A DNA stretch of 64,000 nucleotides from Rebecca billardiae RCC1528 (lineage: Eukaryota > Haptophyta), in NCBI GenBank assembly GCA_965240325.2, contig OZ251228.1:2666001-2730000 (forward strand), in the 5' to 3' direction. A program made the translations under genes and the position numbers. The notes under the pieces are model-generated. The model had not been told where the DNA came from. It saw nothing but the letters and a program-made list of their open reading frames with translations, and ran no database searches. This document shows positions 43,531 to 54,776 of this stretch, one piece after another. Each line of letters begins with the position of its first letter. Position 1 is the first letter of the stretch.

Positions 43531-44768
43531 CGCGTGCGAACTCGCGTAAGGGGGGACCGCCCGGCCTTCGCGCAGGCACGGGAAAGTTGTTTGCCTCCAC
43601 CGGCCGGCACGCTGGGGTTGAGCGCACAGATGCCAGGATTCGTTGCGCTGGAAGAACGAATCTTTGCTCGAACGCACCCGCGACTGGCCGCGAGCACATC
43701 GGATTGGTTGGCAGGAGGGCCACCTATTCGTCCGCCCGGAAAAGTACCCGGCCAACCACGAGAAGTCATGTTGTCGCTTCGTCCAGCCACTGAGATCTCG
43801 CTTCGTCAGATCGAACAGTCGGCCCGTTGCTTCGAGAGCGGAATATCCCAGATTCCCCTCGTTTTGTGGGCAACGGGCTAGGACTGCGGTGCCTCCGCGG
43901 ACCGCGACTGATTGCCAGGCCGCCCCACATCACAGGCGGCGGGGTGGACGCACCAACCGCACGAGCACGGTGCGCGATGAAGAGTCTACGCGCTGACGCC
44001 GAGCGCAGATCGATGCCGTGACCGCCATGGCTAGGCCGGTCGACACGTCATGCATGCAGCATGCGTTGCATGCGGGGCTGATGCTGAAGTCGGTGACAGC
44101 CGCGCGGGCGGCCTCGCCGCAAGCGTAGCAGCGCAAGGGATTTGCGCGAGGCGTGTGCCAAGCTCATAACGCGCTTAGCTACGCTAAGAAGTGCGTTGTC
44201 GCGGATGCCATCGTGTGCGCGAGTCGGCAGCCACTCAGAGCTCCGTGTCGGGCGAGCTCAGACACGGTAACGACCGCCGACCGGCAGAAACAAGGCGGCG
44301 CGCGCCAGACGTCGCGGACGACGCGACTGCTGAAGGCTGCCCACTGCCCATTTTCGGGTTCTGATGAGCACAACACGCATGTGATAAACGGCTTGGTGAA
44401 CTCCAACTGTGGCAACCGCTTTCTCGGGTCGAGTTGGTGCTGCCATCAACTTGGCGGTGACGCACTGCCGAAGAATTCGAATCCGCCATGGCTCCTCCTC
44501 GAGCCGTCCCGCGAGGCTTTCTACGATACAAGCCACTGTGCCGTGTATTTGTGAGTAGACGGTTTCAGTGTATGTGGGTACTTTCGTATTGCTCATCAAT
44601 CAACATCTCGCCGAGAGATCGACACTCGACATCGGGAAAAGGGCGACCTCGCGGCGCGTCGTGACGATCAAACCAAGTGTGGCAGGCACGTGCTCCGCGC
44701 TCAGCCGTCGAGGTGCACGCGACGCTGGGTTGGCGTCCTGACCGGCCGTGGCTGCGGTCGGCGAGCTG
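43531..44768. other. Intergenic, no supported gene
   Basis: The region between divergent genes. A 133-codon plus-strand frame at 44153-44554 has no recognisable features and mixed composition. No repeats were seen. Confidence 0.4.
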
Positions 44769-46808
44769 ATGTGTGCTACGCACCTGCTGCAGATGTGGAT
44801 CATCGGCGCCGTCGTCGCGCACCGAGGCAATTTAGGCGTGCGGCGAGCTGTGTCTGCGGGCAGCGCGCGCGGACGGAGCCGCTTCCTCTGTGTCGCGACG
44901 GAGGCGGTGCACGCCCCCACCGGGCGCGCGCCGACGCGAAGCGAGCACATCGCCTCGGCGCGGTCCATGCGCGCACGCGTCCTCGAGCTCTGCCAGACCG
45001 AGCGCGGCGAGGAGGCGGCCCATCTCGTGCGCGAGATGGAGGGCGTGGGCGAGACTGTGCCGACCTACCTGTACAACTCGGTGGTGATCGCGTGCCTCGA
45101 CCAGCCGGAGGCGGGTGTGCGCACGCGCGACGCGCGCGGCCCCTGCAGCACGCGCCGTCGCCACGCACGCCCCCGCCCCTGCGCGCGCGCGCGAACGCGC
45201 GCACGCGCTCCGCGCGCGCCGACCGAGCGCTGCGCCTCGCCGCACGCGCGCGACACCCTCTCGCAGCGAGATCCGTGGTGGACCAGATGTGGTCGGGCGG
45301 GATCAGGCTGGACGACGGGACGTACTCGACCCTCGTGCGCGCCTTCGTGCACTGGGGCGATCTCGGCCGCGCTGTGCGCGTGCTGCACCGCATGCGGCGC
45401 GCCGGGCTGTCGATGCGGCGGCGCACGGTGCAGCCGCTCCTGCACCGGCTGTGTGACGAGGGCCTCGCGCGCGCGGCCGTGCGGTGCTGGGAGCGCACGG
45501 AGGAGTCGGGCGCGGCGTTCGTCGCCGAGGACTACGTCCGGATGCTCGGCGCGTGCTGCCGCGCCGGCGAGCTCGACAAGCTGCCGGCGCTGATGCGGCG
45601 GCTGCGCGACGGGTGCGAGGACCGGCTGCCGCGCGCGCTGCTCACGCAGGTGGGCGACGCGCTGCGCGCCGCGCGGCTGCCTGACGGCTCGGCGGCGTTC
45701 GACGCGACGAGCGTGGAGATGGGCGAGAGCGCGATCGGCTGCTCGCACTGCGGCACGCACCTCGCCGCGCTGCGCCTCTCCGACGCGCAGCGCCAATCGG
45801 TGCTCGAGCGGCTGCTCGTGCGAGCAGAGGCCATCGACCGAGGCGGCGCGCTGCTCGGCTCGCTCATGCAGTTCGACGCGTGGCTCAAGGAGCGGCCGGG
45901 GTACGACTGTGTGATCGACGGGCCGAACGTGGTGCGCGCCGCGCGCGCGGCCTGCTCGAGCCAGCGCGAGCGCCCCCGTGCCCGCAGCTCCGCGCGCGCG
46001 CGCGCGCGCGAGAGAGAGCGCTCAGGCGTGCGCGCGCGCCGCTCCGGGGCGCGAGCGAGCAGGCGTACGATGACCAGAACTACGTGGGCGGCCGCTTCAA
46101 CTACTACCAGGTGGAGGACCTGCGGCAGCAGGTGCAGCTCGCGGGGATGCAGCCGCTGCTCGTGATGCCGAGCAAGTACATGCCGAGCAACTTTGACCAC
46201 GCGAAGGTGTGCGCGCGCGCAGACTGGGCGCGCGCTCGCCCGCCGCGGGCGGCCGCTCAACCGGCCGCCGCGCTCGCCGCCGCGCGCGCGCGCGCGCGCG
46301 CGCCGCCGCCGCGCAGATCCCGAACCACACGCGGCGGCAGCGGCACGTGACGACGAACCTGACGGTGGAGGAGCTCCTCATCATCGAGCACTGGCGCCAG
46401 CTCGACGTCGTTTTCGAGTGCGGCGTGAGCGGCAAGGACGACTGGCTGTGGATGTACGCGTCGCTGCACGGCGCGGGCCGGCTGGTCGTGACCAACGACG
46501 AGATGCGCGACCACTGGCTGCACCTGATCGAGCACCGGCTCTTCCGCCGGTGGAAGGAGACGCAGATCATCCACTTCGACTTTGGGCGCAGCCACGACCC
46601 CACGCGCTGGGACATCCGGCTGTGCCCGCCCAGCGCGTGGACGCACGCGAGCCAGACGGCGCCGACGGGCGAGTGGCACTTCCCGTGCGAGGAGGACGAC
46701 ACGTGGCTGTGCGTCCAGCCGCGCGGCGACATGGGCGAGCTGCTGCGCGCCGTGCGCGGGCCCGAGCACGACGGCGTGCCGCCCGCACCGGGCAGTGCCG
46801 ACCGATGA
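44769..46808 (+). CDS. Protein-only RNase P (PRORP)
   Basis: CDS join(44769..45114, 45267..45931, 46063..46206, 46317..46808), 548 residues. All three introns (152, 131, 110 bp) begin GTGTGC or GTGCGC and end in CAG; every junction keeps frame. The N-terminal half is helical with PPR-like repeats (ELCQTERGEEAAHLVREMEG, YSTLVRAFVHWGDLGRAVRV, YVRMLGACCRAGELDKLPAL). Cys274 and Cys277 (IGCSHCGTHL), with the C-terminal WHFPC and WLC residues, fit the structural zinc site. The NYN-type nuclease domain shows CVIDGPNV (Asp333), FECGVSGKDDWLWMYASLHG, RLVVTNDEMRDHWLHLIEHR and RRWKETQIIHFDF, which are the catalytic Asp-rich motifs of PRORP. PRORP removes 5' leaders from precursor tRNAs without an RNA subunit. 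The first 60 residues could be an organelle presequence, but this is unclear. Confidence 0.88.
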
Positions 46809-47327
46809 CGCGGGACACGGGCGCATCGGTACGACGGCATGCCGCGACCTGGCGACGTGCACGTGACCCGTGGCCGTGTGCGGCACTGTCGACGAGTCGG
46901 TCAGTCGTGGGTCCTGGGGTCCACCGCCACGGGCACGATTCCACGACGATGACGAGGCTGAGACGAGCTAGGCCGCCTAGGCGGAGCCTCAAGCCTCAAG
47001 GCTGCCAGCCGTCACCAACTGTAAGTGCACGGAGACGTCGAGTGACTAGCCTCCCGGCGATCCTCGGCCTCGCTGCGTGAGACGATCGATGTCTCACTTT
47101 TCAGACTCGACTGTCGATTGCGGGAAAGCGGAAAGTTCCCGGCCCGCCGGAAAGACGTGGTCCGGCGGCGGCGGCAGTGGCGTTTTAGCGCGTCCGGCCA
47201 AACACTTGAAAAGATGTTCTCTGAATACGTAAGGGGCACTTGAAACGGTCCGAGTTCAACTCGCTCCTTGAGTGTTTTCACACCCGAGACCGCCCGTCGT
47301 CCGCAAGCGCTCCACGACCGCAGTGCC
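46809..47327. other. Intergenic between two plus-strand genes
   Basis: About 520 bp of mixed composition between PRORP and the LIM-calponin gene. It contains the 5' flank and possible promoter of the latter. No gene or repeat is recognisable. Confidence 0.4.
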
Positions 47328-49266
47328 ATGGGCGCGTGCCAGTCGAAAACGTCCACGGACCTGGGCCAGTTGTCCAAGCTGAAGGAGGATGTGCGCCTCG
47401 ACCAGGAGCGCCGCCGATCCTCCGTCAACGGCGGCGTCATGCCGCTCAACGTGACCACGGGCGAGAAGGTCGCGCCGGCCACGCCGGGAGAGATTCAGCC
47501 CGAGACACCCGCGACGGTGGGCGGGCTGCCTGAGCTGCCGGATCTGCCGCCAGAGGTGCGCGCTTTCCACGCGTGCCGAACGCTGCCTCGCGTGCGTGGC
47601 GCCTTCGAGTGCGCGCCACCCCACCAAACTCACCTGTGCACACGCGCGCGCGCGCGCACCCCCCTCGCATGCCCGGCCATCGCCTCCAACGCGCAGGCGG
47701 CGCCGGCTGGAGAGATGCCCGAGCTGTGCGTCGAGACCGACACGGCGGCGCTTCTGCCGGGCGAAGAGCCGAACATGCTGCAGAAGGCGCTCAGCCCGCT
47801 CTACTCCCTCGTCTCGCCCGTGGCCAAGCTGCTCTCGCCCAAGCCGCCGTCGCCCATCAAGCCCGACCCGGCCAAGAACGGCCTGCTGCACGAGAGCGGC
47901 TGCCCGTGGTGCGGCACGAAGGTGTACATCGCCGAGCGCGTGCTCTGCCTCGGCCGCGAGTGGCACAAGACGTGCCTCAAGTGCATCTCGTGCACCAAGA
48001 CGCTGCAGCTCGGCCAGCAGCTCGACCACGCCAAGAAGCCGTACTGCAAGACGTGCCACACCAAGCAGTTTGGGCCGAAGGGCTTCGGCTTCGGCGGCGC
48101 GATGTCGGCGGAGCGGCACTCGGAGGTGGCGGAGCCGGCGGCCTCGGTGCTCTCCCCCATCGAGGCGACGACCGCCTCGTCCGACCCGGTGCTCGAGCAG
48201 GCGATGGTGGAGTGGGTGGCGATGGTGACGGGCCTCGAGCTGGGCGGCAACGGCGGCGCGACGCCGCGCTCTGCGCTCGCGCTCAAGGACGGCGTGGCGC
48301 TGTGCGAGCTGCTGAACAAGATCGAGCCGGGCTCCGTCGCGAGAATCCCGTTCGCCAAGCCGCGCACGCCCTTCAACGAGCTCGAGAACCTCAACGAGTA
48401 CCTGCGCGCGTGCGCGGCGCTCGGCGTGCCGGACGCGGTCCTCTTCCCGCCGGGCGCGCTGCACCAGGGCGCCAACCTGGACGCGGTCGTGAGGCACCTG
48501 CAGTACATGTTCGAGGTGGCGGGGCAGATCGAGGGGTTCTCGGGCAAGCTGGGCAAGTGGGTGCTCGACAAGCGCATGCGCATGTGGCTCACCGACGTGT
48601 CCGGCGTGGACGTGCGCGTGGGCGAGCTGCACCCGCAGCTGCGCGACGGCTTTGCGCTGTGCACGCTCGCCAACGCCATCGAGCCGGGCAGCATCGCAAA
48701 GTCGCTGCTGCAGCCGGCGACGTCCAAGTTCGGCGCGCTCGAGACGATCGCGGCGTTTGTTCAGGTGCGCGCGCGCGACGACGCCGCGCGTGCGCCCTCG
48801 CTCTGCCCACGCACGGCTGGACGGCTCGCTGAGCGCGCGCCGCGCCGCGCCGCCACCCGTGCGCGGTGTCAATGCGCAGGCGAGCCGCGAGCTGGGCGTG
48901 GCCGAGCACGACCTGTTCGCGTCCAAGGAGCTGTACGAAGGCACGAACATGCCCGCGGTCACGCGCACCATCCTCGCGCTCGCGCGCGTCGCCGCCAAGC
49001 GGCCGTCCTTCCGCGGCCCGGTGCTCGACCTGCCGCCGCAGTCGTACGAGGAGAGCATCCTCGCGCACCGAGAGTCGGTGCTCGGGGCCAACGGCGGCAC
49101 GCCCGGCCTCACGCCGCGCAAGAGCGTCGCGCCGGCGGATGCGGCGCACGGCTCGGAGAACCACGCGCCGCTCGGCGCGACGCCGTCCAGCCAGCAGAAG
49201 GTGTACCCGAACGGCCAGCAGGTGCGCATGGACGCGATCCAGGTGCAGATGAACTACGAGCAGTGA
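47328..49266 (+). CDS. Lipid-anchored LIM plus double calponin-homology protein
   Basis: CDS join(47328..47555, 47697..48764, 48880..49266), 560 residues. Intron 1 (141 bp, GAG|GTGCGC...GCGCAG) is a multiple of three without stops, so an unspliced frame also reads through. Intron 2 is 115 bp (CAG|GTGCGC...GCGCAG). The N-terminus MGACQSK has Gly2 for myristoylation and Cys4 for palmitoylation. A LIM domain lies at about 145-195 (GCPWCGTKVYIAERVLCLGR, EWHKTCLKCISC, YCKTCH). Two calponin-homology-type domains follow: LKDGVALCELLNKIEPGS with FNELENLNEYLRACAALGV (about 235-350), and HPQLRDGFALCTLANAIEPG with HDLFASKELYEGTNMPAVTR (about 365-470). CH domains bind actin or signalling proteins and LIM domains mediate protein contacts. 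Likely a membrane-associated cytoskeletal adaptor, related to transgelin/calponin. Confidence 0.85.
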
Positions 49267-50353
49267 GGCAGCAGGCCGCGGGCTGCACGCGCAGCCCGCT
49301 CGCCAAGCCCTTGGCGCGCGCGCGCCCACATCGGCGCGTCGCCCGTCTAGGCTCTCGCCACGGTATCCCGGATCATGCGCGCACGCATCAGCGCTATGCG
49401 CGCATGATCCGCGAGACGACGACGAGCCCGAACACGGGCCACTCGCTGCCGATTTGTGCGCGCCGCCGCCGCGGGGCGACGGCTACGGGCCGCTACGGTT
49501 GTCGCTGTGCCGCCGAGTCCCGAGTCGCCGTTGGCCGGGCAGTCGCCGTCGCCGTTGCCTTGACGGCGTCGGCTAGACTGTCAGCATCAGCAAGCTAGAC
49601 TGTATTATGCAGCATATATGTAGTTCCACTGTGATTCGCGCCATTTATCAATTTGATTACAATATATATATATACATGTAATTATAATAATAATGTATCA
49701 TATTCGGTTTCACTACTCATCCGTAGAGTTGAGACTCGCGGACCGGCGGTACTCTCGAGTCTCAGTCTCGACGAGTAACTGCTAGCCTTAAAGTGTATAC
49801 TACAGTAGCCTAGTCGAGTAGCTATAGACGACAGTAGCAGACTGCTTATGTAGTTAGCTGACAGAGAGTCATAATCAGACTATGTCTATATTATATATAT
49901 ATAATATAGACCGCGTTCCGCGGTCCTTTTCCGTAGAACGAACGTAGTTCAGGGCCCGCGGTGGCGATGCACCCTCCTTCGCAGTCGTCTATTGACAGAC
50001 CCGGAGTTGCATGCCCGTACAACTAGACTCCAGCGGCGCGCCGCCGCCCGCCGCGCCGGGCGCGGGCCCATCGCACTTCGCAGCCGCCGGCGCGGCGCCG
50101 ATTGTGTACAGGCGGATGCGACGAGGCGTGATCGACGCATGAGCGCGACTCCACGTGCACGCCAGGCCACGCGAAGCTGACAGCCAGGGAGCACGGTGCG
50201 GGGCCGCGGATTCGTTCGGGCCGCTGCTGCTGACTGACCGCTGTGGCGCTGTCGACCGCGGGTCACCGCGCACCGGCAGCGCCAGGATAGTAGATGATTT
50301 GCACTGGTCCGAGTAGGGTTCGACCAGCGCCTGCGCGACGGCCGACAGGCGGG
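49267..50353. other. Intergenic, AT-rich, palindromes and dispersed repeat
   Basis: Contains a perfect 28-bp AT palindrome at 49884-49911 (GTCTATATTATATA and its complement), which runs directly into the dispersed repeat at 49909-49977, and the first unit (50125-50200) of a direct repeat. No gene is supported. Confidence 0.5.
49909..49977 (-). repeat. Short dispersed repeat with hairpin terminus (copy of 14246-14305)
   Basis: On the minus strand it reads AGGGTGCATCG, CCGCGGGCC, GTTCTACGGAAAAGGACCGC and ends with the hairpin GACCGCG-GAA-CGCGGTC, as in the other copy. Confidence 0.6.
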
Positions 50354-50433
50354 CGCGAGGCGTGATCGACGCATGAGCGCAACTCTACGTGCACGCCAGG
50401 CCACGCGGAGCTGACAGCCCGAGGGAGCACGGT
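50125..50433 (+). repeat. Direct repeat, two about 78-bp units 232 bp apart
   Basis: Both units carry CGAGGCGTGATCGACGCATG, AGCGC, CACGTGCACGCCAGGCCACG (with A/G and C/T differences) and end GGGAGCACGGTGC (50125-50200 and 50357-50433). The second unit belongs to the long dispersed repeat. Confidence 0.6.
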
Positions 50434-51505
50434 GCCGAGGTCGGAGGTGCGAGCGGGCACCAGTGTCCAGTCACGGATCGTTCGCGCACGCCGCGCGTGC
50501 ACGGGCTGACACACCTCGATCAGGCTCGGCACGCGTTGCAGAGGCACAGCCAGCTCTGGGGACGTCACGCACCACCGTCGCCCGCGCAGCTCGTCCTCCT
50601 CGTAGAGTACCGTTCAGTTCCGAGGCGTAGCCCTCGCTCAGAGTCGACCGTCGACGATGGACTCGGATCGTCGGCGCTCCCCGGAAAGGCATGGCAAGGG
50701 CGGCGCGTGGTGAAGTCGAAGACTCAGAGATCGATCAGTCCGGCATCAGGCGCCGCTGCCCCCGAGCTTGCGAGAGCCCGAATACAGGGCGGCTGCCGCG
50801 GCGCGGCCGGGGCGCCCCGGCGACCAGGCGCGCGGCCGCGCGCAGGCATCGACACGGGGCGGCGGGGGCGCGCGGAGTGAGGAGCGGGGGCACGAACGCG
50901 ATGTCGACGGCAGTCGGGACCCGCCGCAGCCGCGCGCTCCAGGCGCCACTCGCCGCGCGCACCTGCCCATCGCCGTCCTCACCCGTCGGTCGCTCGTGGC
51001 TCGCCTCCTGAGCTCCGAGGCAGTGAGCTCCTGTCGCCGCAGCCGCGGCGTACAAACGCGGGCCGCTAACACGCCGCGCGCGCCGCACCCCCTCCGGCTC
51101 CGACTATACGGATAGCTGCGGCGGGTATTTTCAATGTCTCGCACTATTGGAGTTGGTTGGGTCACGATTATGTCAACGGTCGTTCTTGGCATCTTGCGGC
51201 GGCGAGGCCATATTATTTTACTATGGTCACACTACATTAAGGAGAGTCTACCCACAATTACCCTGCCTCGCACACTTGGGCGTGGGTTTCGTTGATTCCT
51301 CTGTTCACTATTCAAGACGGCGGACGCGCCCTTTTTCGACGCTAATGCACCTGTAAGGGAGTCTCAAAATCGAAACTCGGTCTCCTCCAGCCCTAAAAAA
51401 TCGCCCCCCGTCCCTTTTTTCTTGATCAAAGATCTTTTTGAAACGTGGTTCGGGCCCGCTGGTGCGGGCTCCACGCTGCGCGCTCCGCCCTGCACCGCGG
51501 GCCAT
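50354..51505 (-). repeat. Long dispersed repeat, inverted copy (about 1.15 kb)
   Basis: Reading from 51505 leftward it matches 62893 rightward: ATGGCCCGCGGTGCAGGGCG, AAAGATCTTTGATCAAG, GGGACGGGGGGCGATTTTT, later ATTGAAAATACCCGC, GGGCAGGTGCGCG, GTCGACATCGCGTTCGTGCC, AGCTTGCGAGAGCCCGAA-type and GTGCCGAGCCTGA. Similarity continues, with indels, to about 50360. There is no coding sequence. The shared abrupt terminus suggests a transposon end. Confidence 0.65.
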
Positions 51506-51611
51506 AAGACGCGAGTATCAGTAGTACGACGACTACACAAAGATGGTGGCACCATGTGCTCAGTGCTGATGTCATGATCATCATCGTGATCGTCATCATC
51601 GTCATTATTAT

Positions 51612-51935
51612 TGTCAAAGGAATCGCCAATCTACAGTGATTTCCGATTTCCAATCCAACATTTTACTCGCAGTCACACAGTGGCGGCGCGACCGCTGCGG
51701 CGGCGCTCGCACAAAATCCTCCAAAATCAACGACCTGAACCTCATCCTAAAATACAGCAGGACAGCATGGCTGGCGGCGACCTGGCGGCGACATCTCGAA
51801 GCATTCCAGATGCTTCTTAGAAATGAACGAAACATGAGCCGATCACACAAAACACGCTGAGCTCACCACCGCAAACAAGAGCCGAAGCTCGTCGACCGCG
51901 ACTCGACCGTCAAGCTCAAGACGCGTTCCCTGACA
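51612..51935 (+). repeat. 5' LTR of the gag-only element
   Basis: 324 bp, identical by eye to 54777-55100; TG...CA ends. The last A is also the first base of the gag ATG. No obvious primer-binding site starting TGG follows; the sequence after the LTR is TGCTAGCACGGTGCTGG. Confidence 0.92.
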
Positions 51936-54499
51936 TGCTAGCACGGTGCTGGGAGAACTTGGGCAAGGATGGAGACGATGAGAACAGCGGCAAGGACGTG
52001 AACGGCCATCAGCCCGCCCCAGTTGCTCCCCTCATTGGGTTGAAGCCAGGCGTGGCCGAGCGCGCGGCAATGCCGCGCGGCTCATCGGCGGTTGCGCGCA
52101 AGCGCACGCCAGACTACCTCGCCGCTGCCCTGAGGGGCATGCAGGCTGAGAAGAACCGGCAAGGCGAGAAGCTCACGCTTCTCCGCAAGCCCATCTCCAG
52201 CGCCTCCGGGCCTGGCAACACCGCTGACCTGAATTCAGGCAGCCACGCGTCGAGTGCGATTGCACCGCGCATCGACCGGCTTCATGCCGAGTCAATCAAG
52301 GATCACCTTGAGGAGGAGGTTCGCGCACAGCGCGGTGAGGAGGAGCGTTACCGCTCGCATCCCCCGCCATCGCGCCACTCCATCCGCACGCACGTCGTTG
52401 CGCAGGGGATCTCAACAACTACCGCCCGGGACTTTGCGCCCGCAAGCGCGGAACAGCGCGTGGCCGCGTGCCCGCAGCTCAAGGAGTGCCTTGCTGCCTC
52501 CGAGTCATCGAACGAGGTCACCGAGCGTTCCGGGGCAGATGTAGCGCTCGACGCTGCTGCCGCTGATGCCGCTTCGACCGTCGAGGCCCTCGAGCCTGCC
52601 GACGCTGCTCGGCGTGCTGGCCTTCTGGCCGCCGCCAATGACAGCGCGGTCGTGACCGCAGTCAGTCTGCAGCCTCGCTCGCACGACTCTGTGTCTGAGT
52701 CTGACCGATCGAACGATGACATTAGCACCGATGAGTGCGACTCAAACGACCTGTATGGTCTGGCAGAGCAAACTATGCTCCAAGATGCTACGACGCGTGA
52801 CTCTGTCACAGCGAGCTCAAGCATTAAGTCAGCGGCCGCATTTATTGTTGATGCGCCTGACCCAAACAAATACGTTTGCCCCAAAACTACAAGCCTCACG
52901 ATGGCTTCCGAAGCCGAGCTGCTCGCCACGAGCGACACAAGCAGCCGCGAGATGACCGCCGCAGAGACGGCAGAGTCCTCGTCTGGCACGTATCGACTCG
53001 CGTCGAACGTAGGAAGCGCATACGATGCAGGGGGGGCATCATACACCTGCTTGACGGCAAAGCCGCAGCAAAACCAAGTTGGCGAGCGCGACGCGCGTGC
53101 GCATGCATCAGCTGCGTCAGCCATCACAACGCCACACTCTTGCAAGGAAGAGTATTCCGCCGAAGCTGCCGCGGATGCGCATGCATCTCCGCTGGACAGA
53201 ACGAGCGTGAAGAAGCCCAAAGAAGGCACCACAGCCTCGACGAGGGTCACTCCTCGCTCGAAGGTAGAGCGCGAATCGCCACAGAGCGCGCGCGACATAT
53301 CGACCAATGCACTTGAGTCGAAGAAACGTGACTGGATAGTCATCGAAGGAGGAGTCACAGACTCTAATCAAAACAAGAAGGAACGTGTGTTCATGGCACG
53401 CGAATCCTCGGCAGGAGTGGATACACCCGCCACATACAAGCTGACACAGTCGGCTCTGAAATCCAAGCGCGCGGTACACAGCGCGATACGGGATGCACTC
53501 GCAGAAGTGAGCACCTACTACAAGGGCAAATCCTCAGATGTCACACCTGACATAATGGAGCCCAAGGATAGCAAGCTATCCGGCTTTCAACTCATTGCCA
53601 AAGACAAATGGGTGAAAGACGCAGCCAAAATCGATCCATACAAGGCTGACAACGCTGACGCCAACAAGATCGGATCGGTCTACGATCGATCTGCGGCAGC
53701 GATATTCAAGCAGCTGAAGGACTCTATTGAGCCTCAGTTATTCGCCTATCTGGAATCGAAGCTGCACATCAGCGATCCGACCAAGAACTACTTGGATCTG
53801 GCGCTGCTGCTACAGATATTTGAGCGCGAGCTCAAGATCACAACTATGTCCGAACTCAGGGATGAATTCCTGAAGTTATACCCGACAAATGTGTCGCCCA
53901 TTGGCGCATCGGACATTATCAAGAAATCCGTCGAGCAAGTCCGCTCATCTCGATATGGGAATCTGGACGATGCTACGATGTTGGTCTTCAAGCTGTATAA
54001 CAGCATGCACGACCATCCCCAAGTCTACGAGTCAGTTATCTCGCACTTCGGAGCGCTCACGCCCGAGCAATGTGTGGATAACACTGACCAGATAATGGCC
54101 CAGATGGAAGATGCCTACAAACGGCACGGCTCAATGAAGCTACTCCATCAGAACAATACCAAGGGGAGAGAGACCGAAAACTATTCCAAGATACGCCAAA
54201 ATGCTGATTATCAGCAAGGCACGCGGCGACGCGGTGACTTTGAGGGCGCCGAAGTCTTCGCCGCTCAGGCCCAAAAGGCTCCAGCCAATGGCGAGAGCGG
54301 GCCGAATAACTCGGACACCGGCAAACGGTGCACTCACTGTGGTCTCAAGAACCATACTGCCCAGCAGTGTTGGAAGCTCCACCCAGAGCTACGCCCCAAG
54401 GCCAACAATTACAACAAAGGCAAAAACAAGGGAGCCAACAAATTTCCCAAGGAGCGTATCCATTTCCTGGATATTCCTGCTCCGGATGCCTATGATTAA
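51935..54499 (+). CDS. Gag-like protein of LTR element with CCHC zinc knuckle
   Basis: 854 residues. The first about 510 residues are polar Ala/Ser/Glu-rich and probably disordered. About 510-760 is helical and gag-like: AYLESKLHISDPTKNYLDLA, LLLQIFERELKITTMSELRD, VFKLYNSMHDHPQVYESVIS, DQIMAQMEDAYKRHG. Residues 799-812 (CTHCGLKNHTAQQC) form a C-x2-C-x4-H-x4-C zinc knuckle, followed by a basic NYNKGKNKGANK tail. Gag proteins of this kind assemble the virus-like particle and bind element RNA. Base composition is lower in GC than in the neighbouring host genes. The frame is intact, so it could still be expressed. The first ATG overlaps the LTR end; later ATGs (for example in AAMPRG, 52070) are alternative starts. 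Confidence 0.85.
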   Translation: MLARCWENLGKDGDDENSGKDVNGHQPAPVAPLIGLKPGVAERAAMPRGSSAVARKRTPDYLAAALRGMQAEKNRQGEKLTLLRKPISSASGPGNTADLNSGSHASSAIAPRIDRLHAESIKDHLEEEVRAQRGEEERYRSHPPPSRHSIRTHVVAQGISTTTARDFAPASAEQRVAACPQLKECLAASESSNEVTERSGADVALDAAAADAASTVEALEPADAARRAGLLAAANDSAVVTAVSLQPRSHDSVSESDRSNDDISTDECDSNDLYGLAEQTMLQDATTRDSVTASSSIKSAAAFIVDAPDPNKYVCPKTTSLTMASEAELLATSDTSSREMTAAETAESSSGTYRLASNVGSAYDAGGASYTCLTAKPQQNQVGERDARAHASAASAITTPHSCKEEYSAEAAADAHASPLDRTSVKKPKEGTTASTRVTPRSKVERESPQSARDISTNALESKKRDWIVIEGGVTDSNQNKKERVFMARESSAGVDTPATYKLTQSALKSKRAVHSAIRDALAEVSTYYKGKSSDVTPDIMEPKDSKLSGFQLIAKDKWVKDAAKIDPYKADNADANKIGSVYDRSAAAIFKQLKDSIEPQLFAYLESKLHISDPTKNYLDLALLLQIFERELKITTMSELRDEFLKLYPTNVSPIGASDIIKKSVEQVRSSRYGNLDDATMLVFKLYNSMHDHPQVYESVISHFGALTPEQCVDNTDQIMAQMEDAYKRHGSMKLLHQNNTKGRETENYSKIRQNADYQQGTRRRGDFEGAEVFAAQAQKAPANGESGPNNSDTGKRCTHCGLKNHTAQQCWKLHPELRPKANNYNKGKNKGANKFPKERIHFLDIPAPDAYD

Positions 54500-54776
54500 C
54501 TATCAAGGCAGGGCATGGCCCAATAGCAAGGTCCAAGATCAAGGCCAAAGAGTGAACACATGGTGCAAATAAGCCCAGGACTGACTCGGGTTACCCAAAA
54601 CCGTCACACGGAAGTCCCAGCACATGACCCGTATCCTGGCATTGGCAACCATTACTGACTCCAATTCACTCATGCACACAGGTGCACAAACAATACCAAG
54701 CCCAAAATCAAGCCCAAAATCACTCATAATCCAAGCTTAGTCCTCACAGACGAGCGCATATTGGATTGAGGGGGGG

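Noticed and set aside
44153-44554. 133-codon plus-strand frame as a gene
   Set aside because: No start context, domain, targeting signal or codon pattern supports it; it is within chance length for this composition.
50290-50345. Possible tRNA because of a GGTTCGACC B-box-like string
   Set aside because: No matching A-box, acceptor stem or anticodon arm could be drawn around it.
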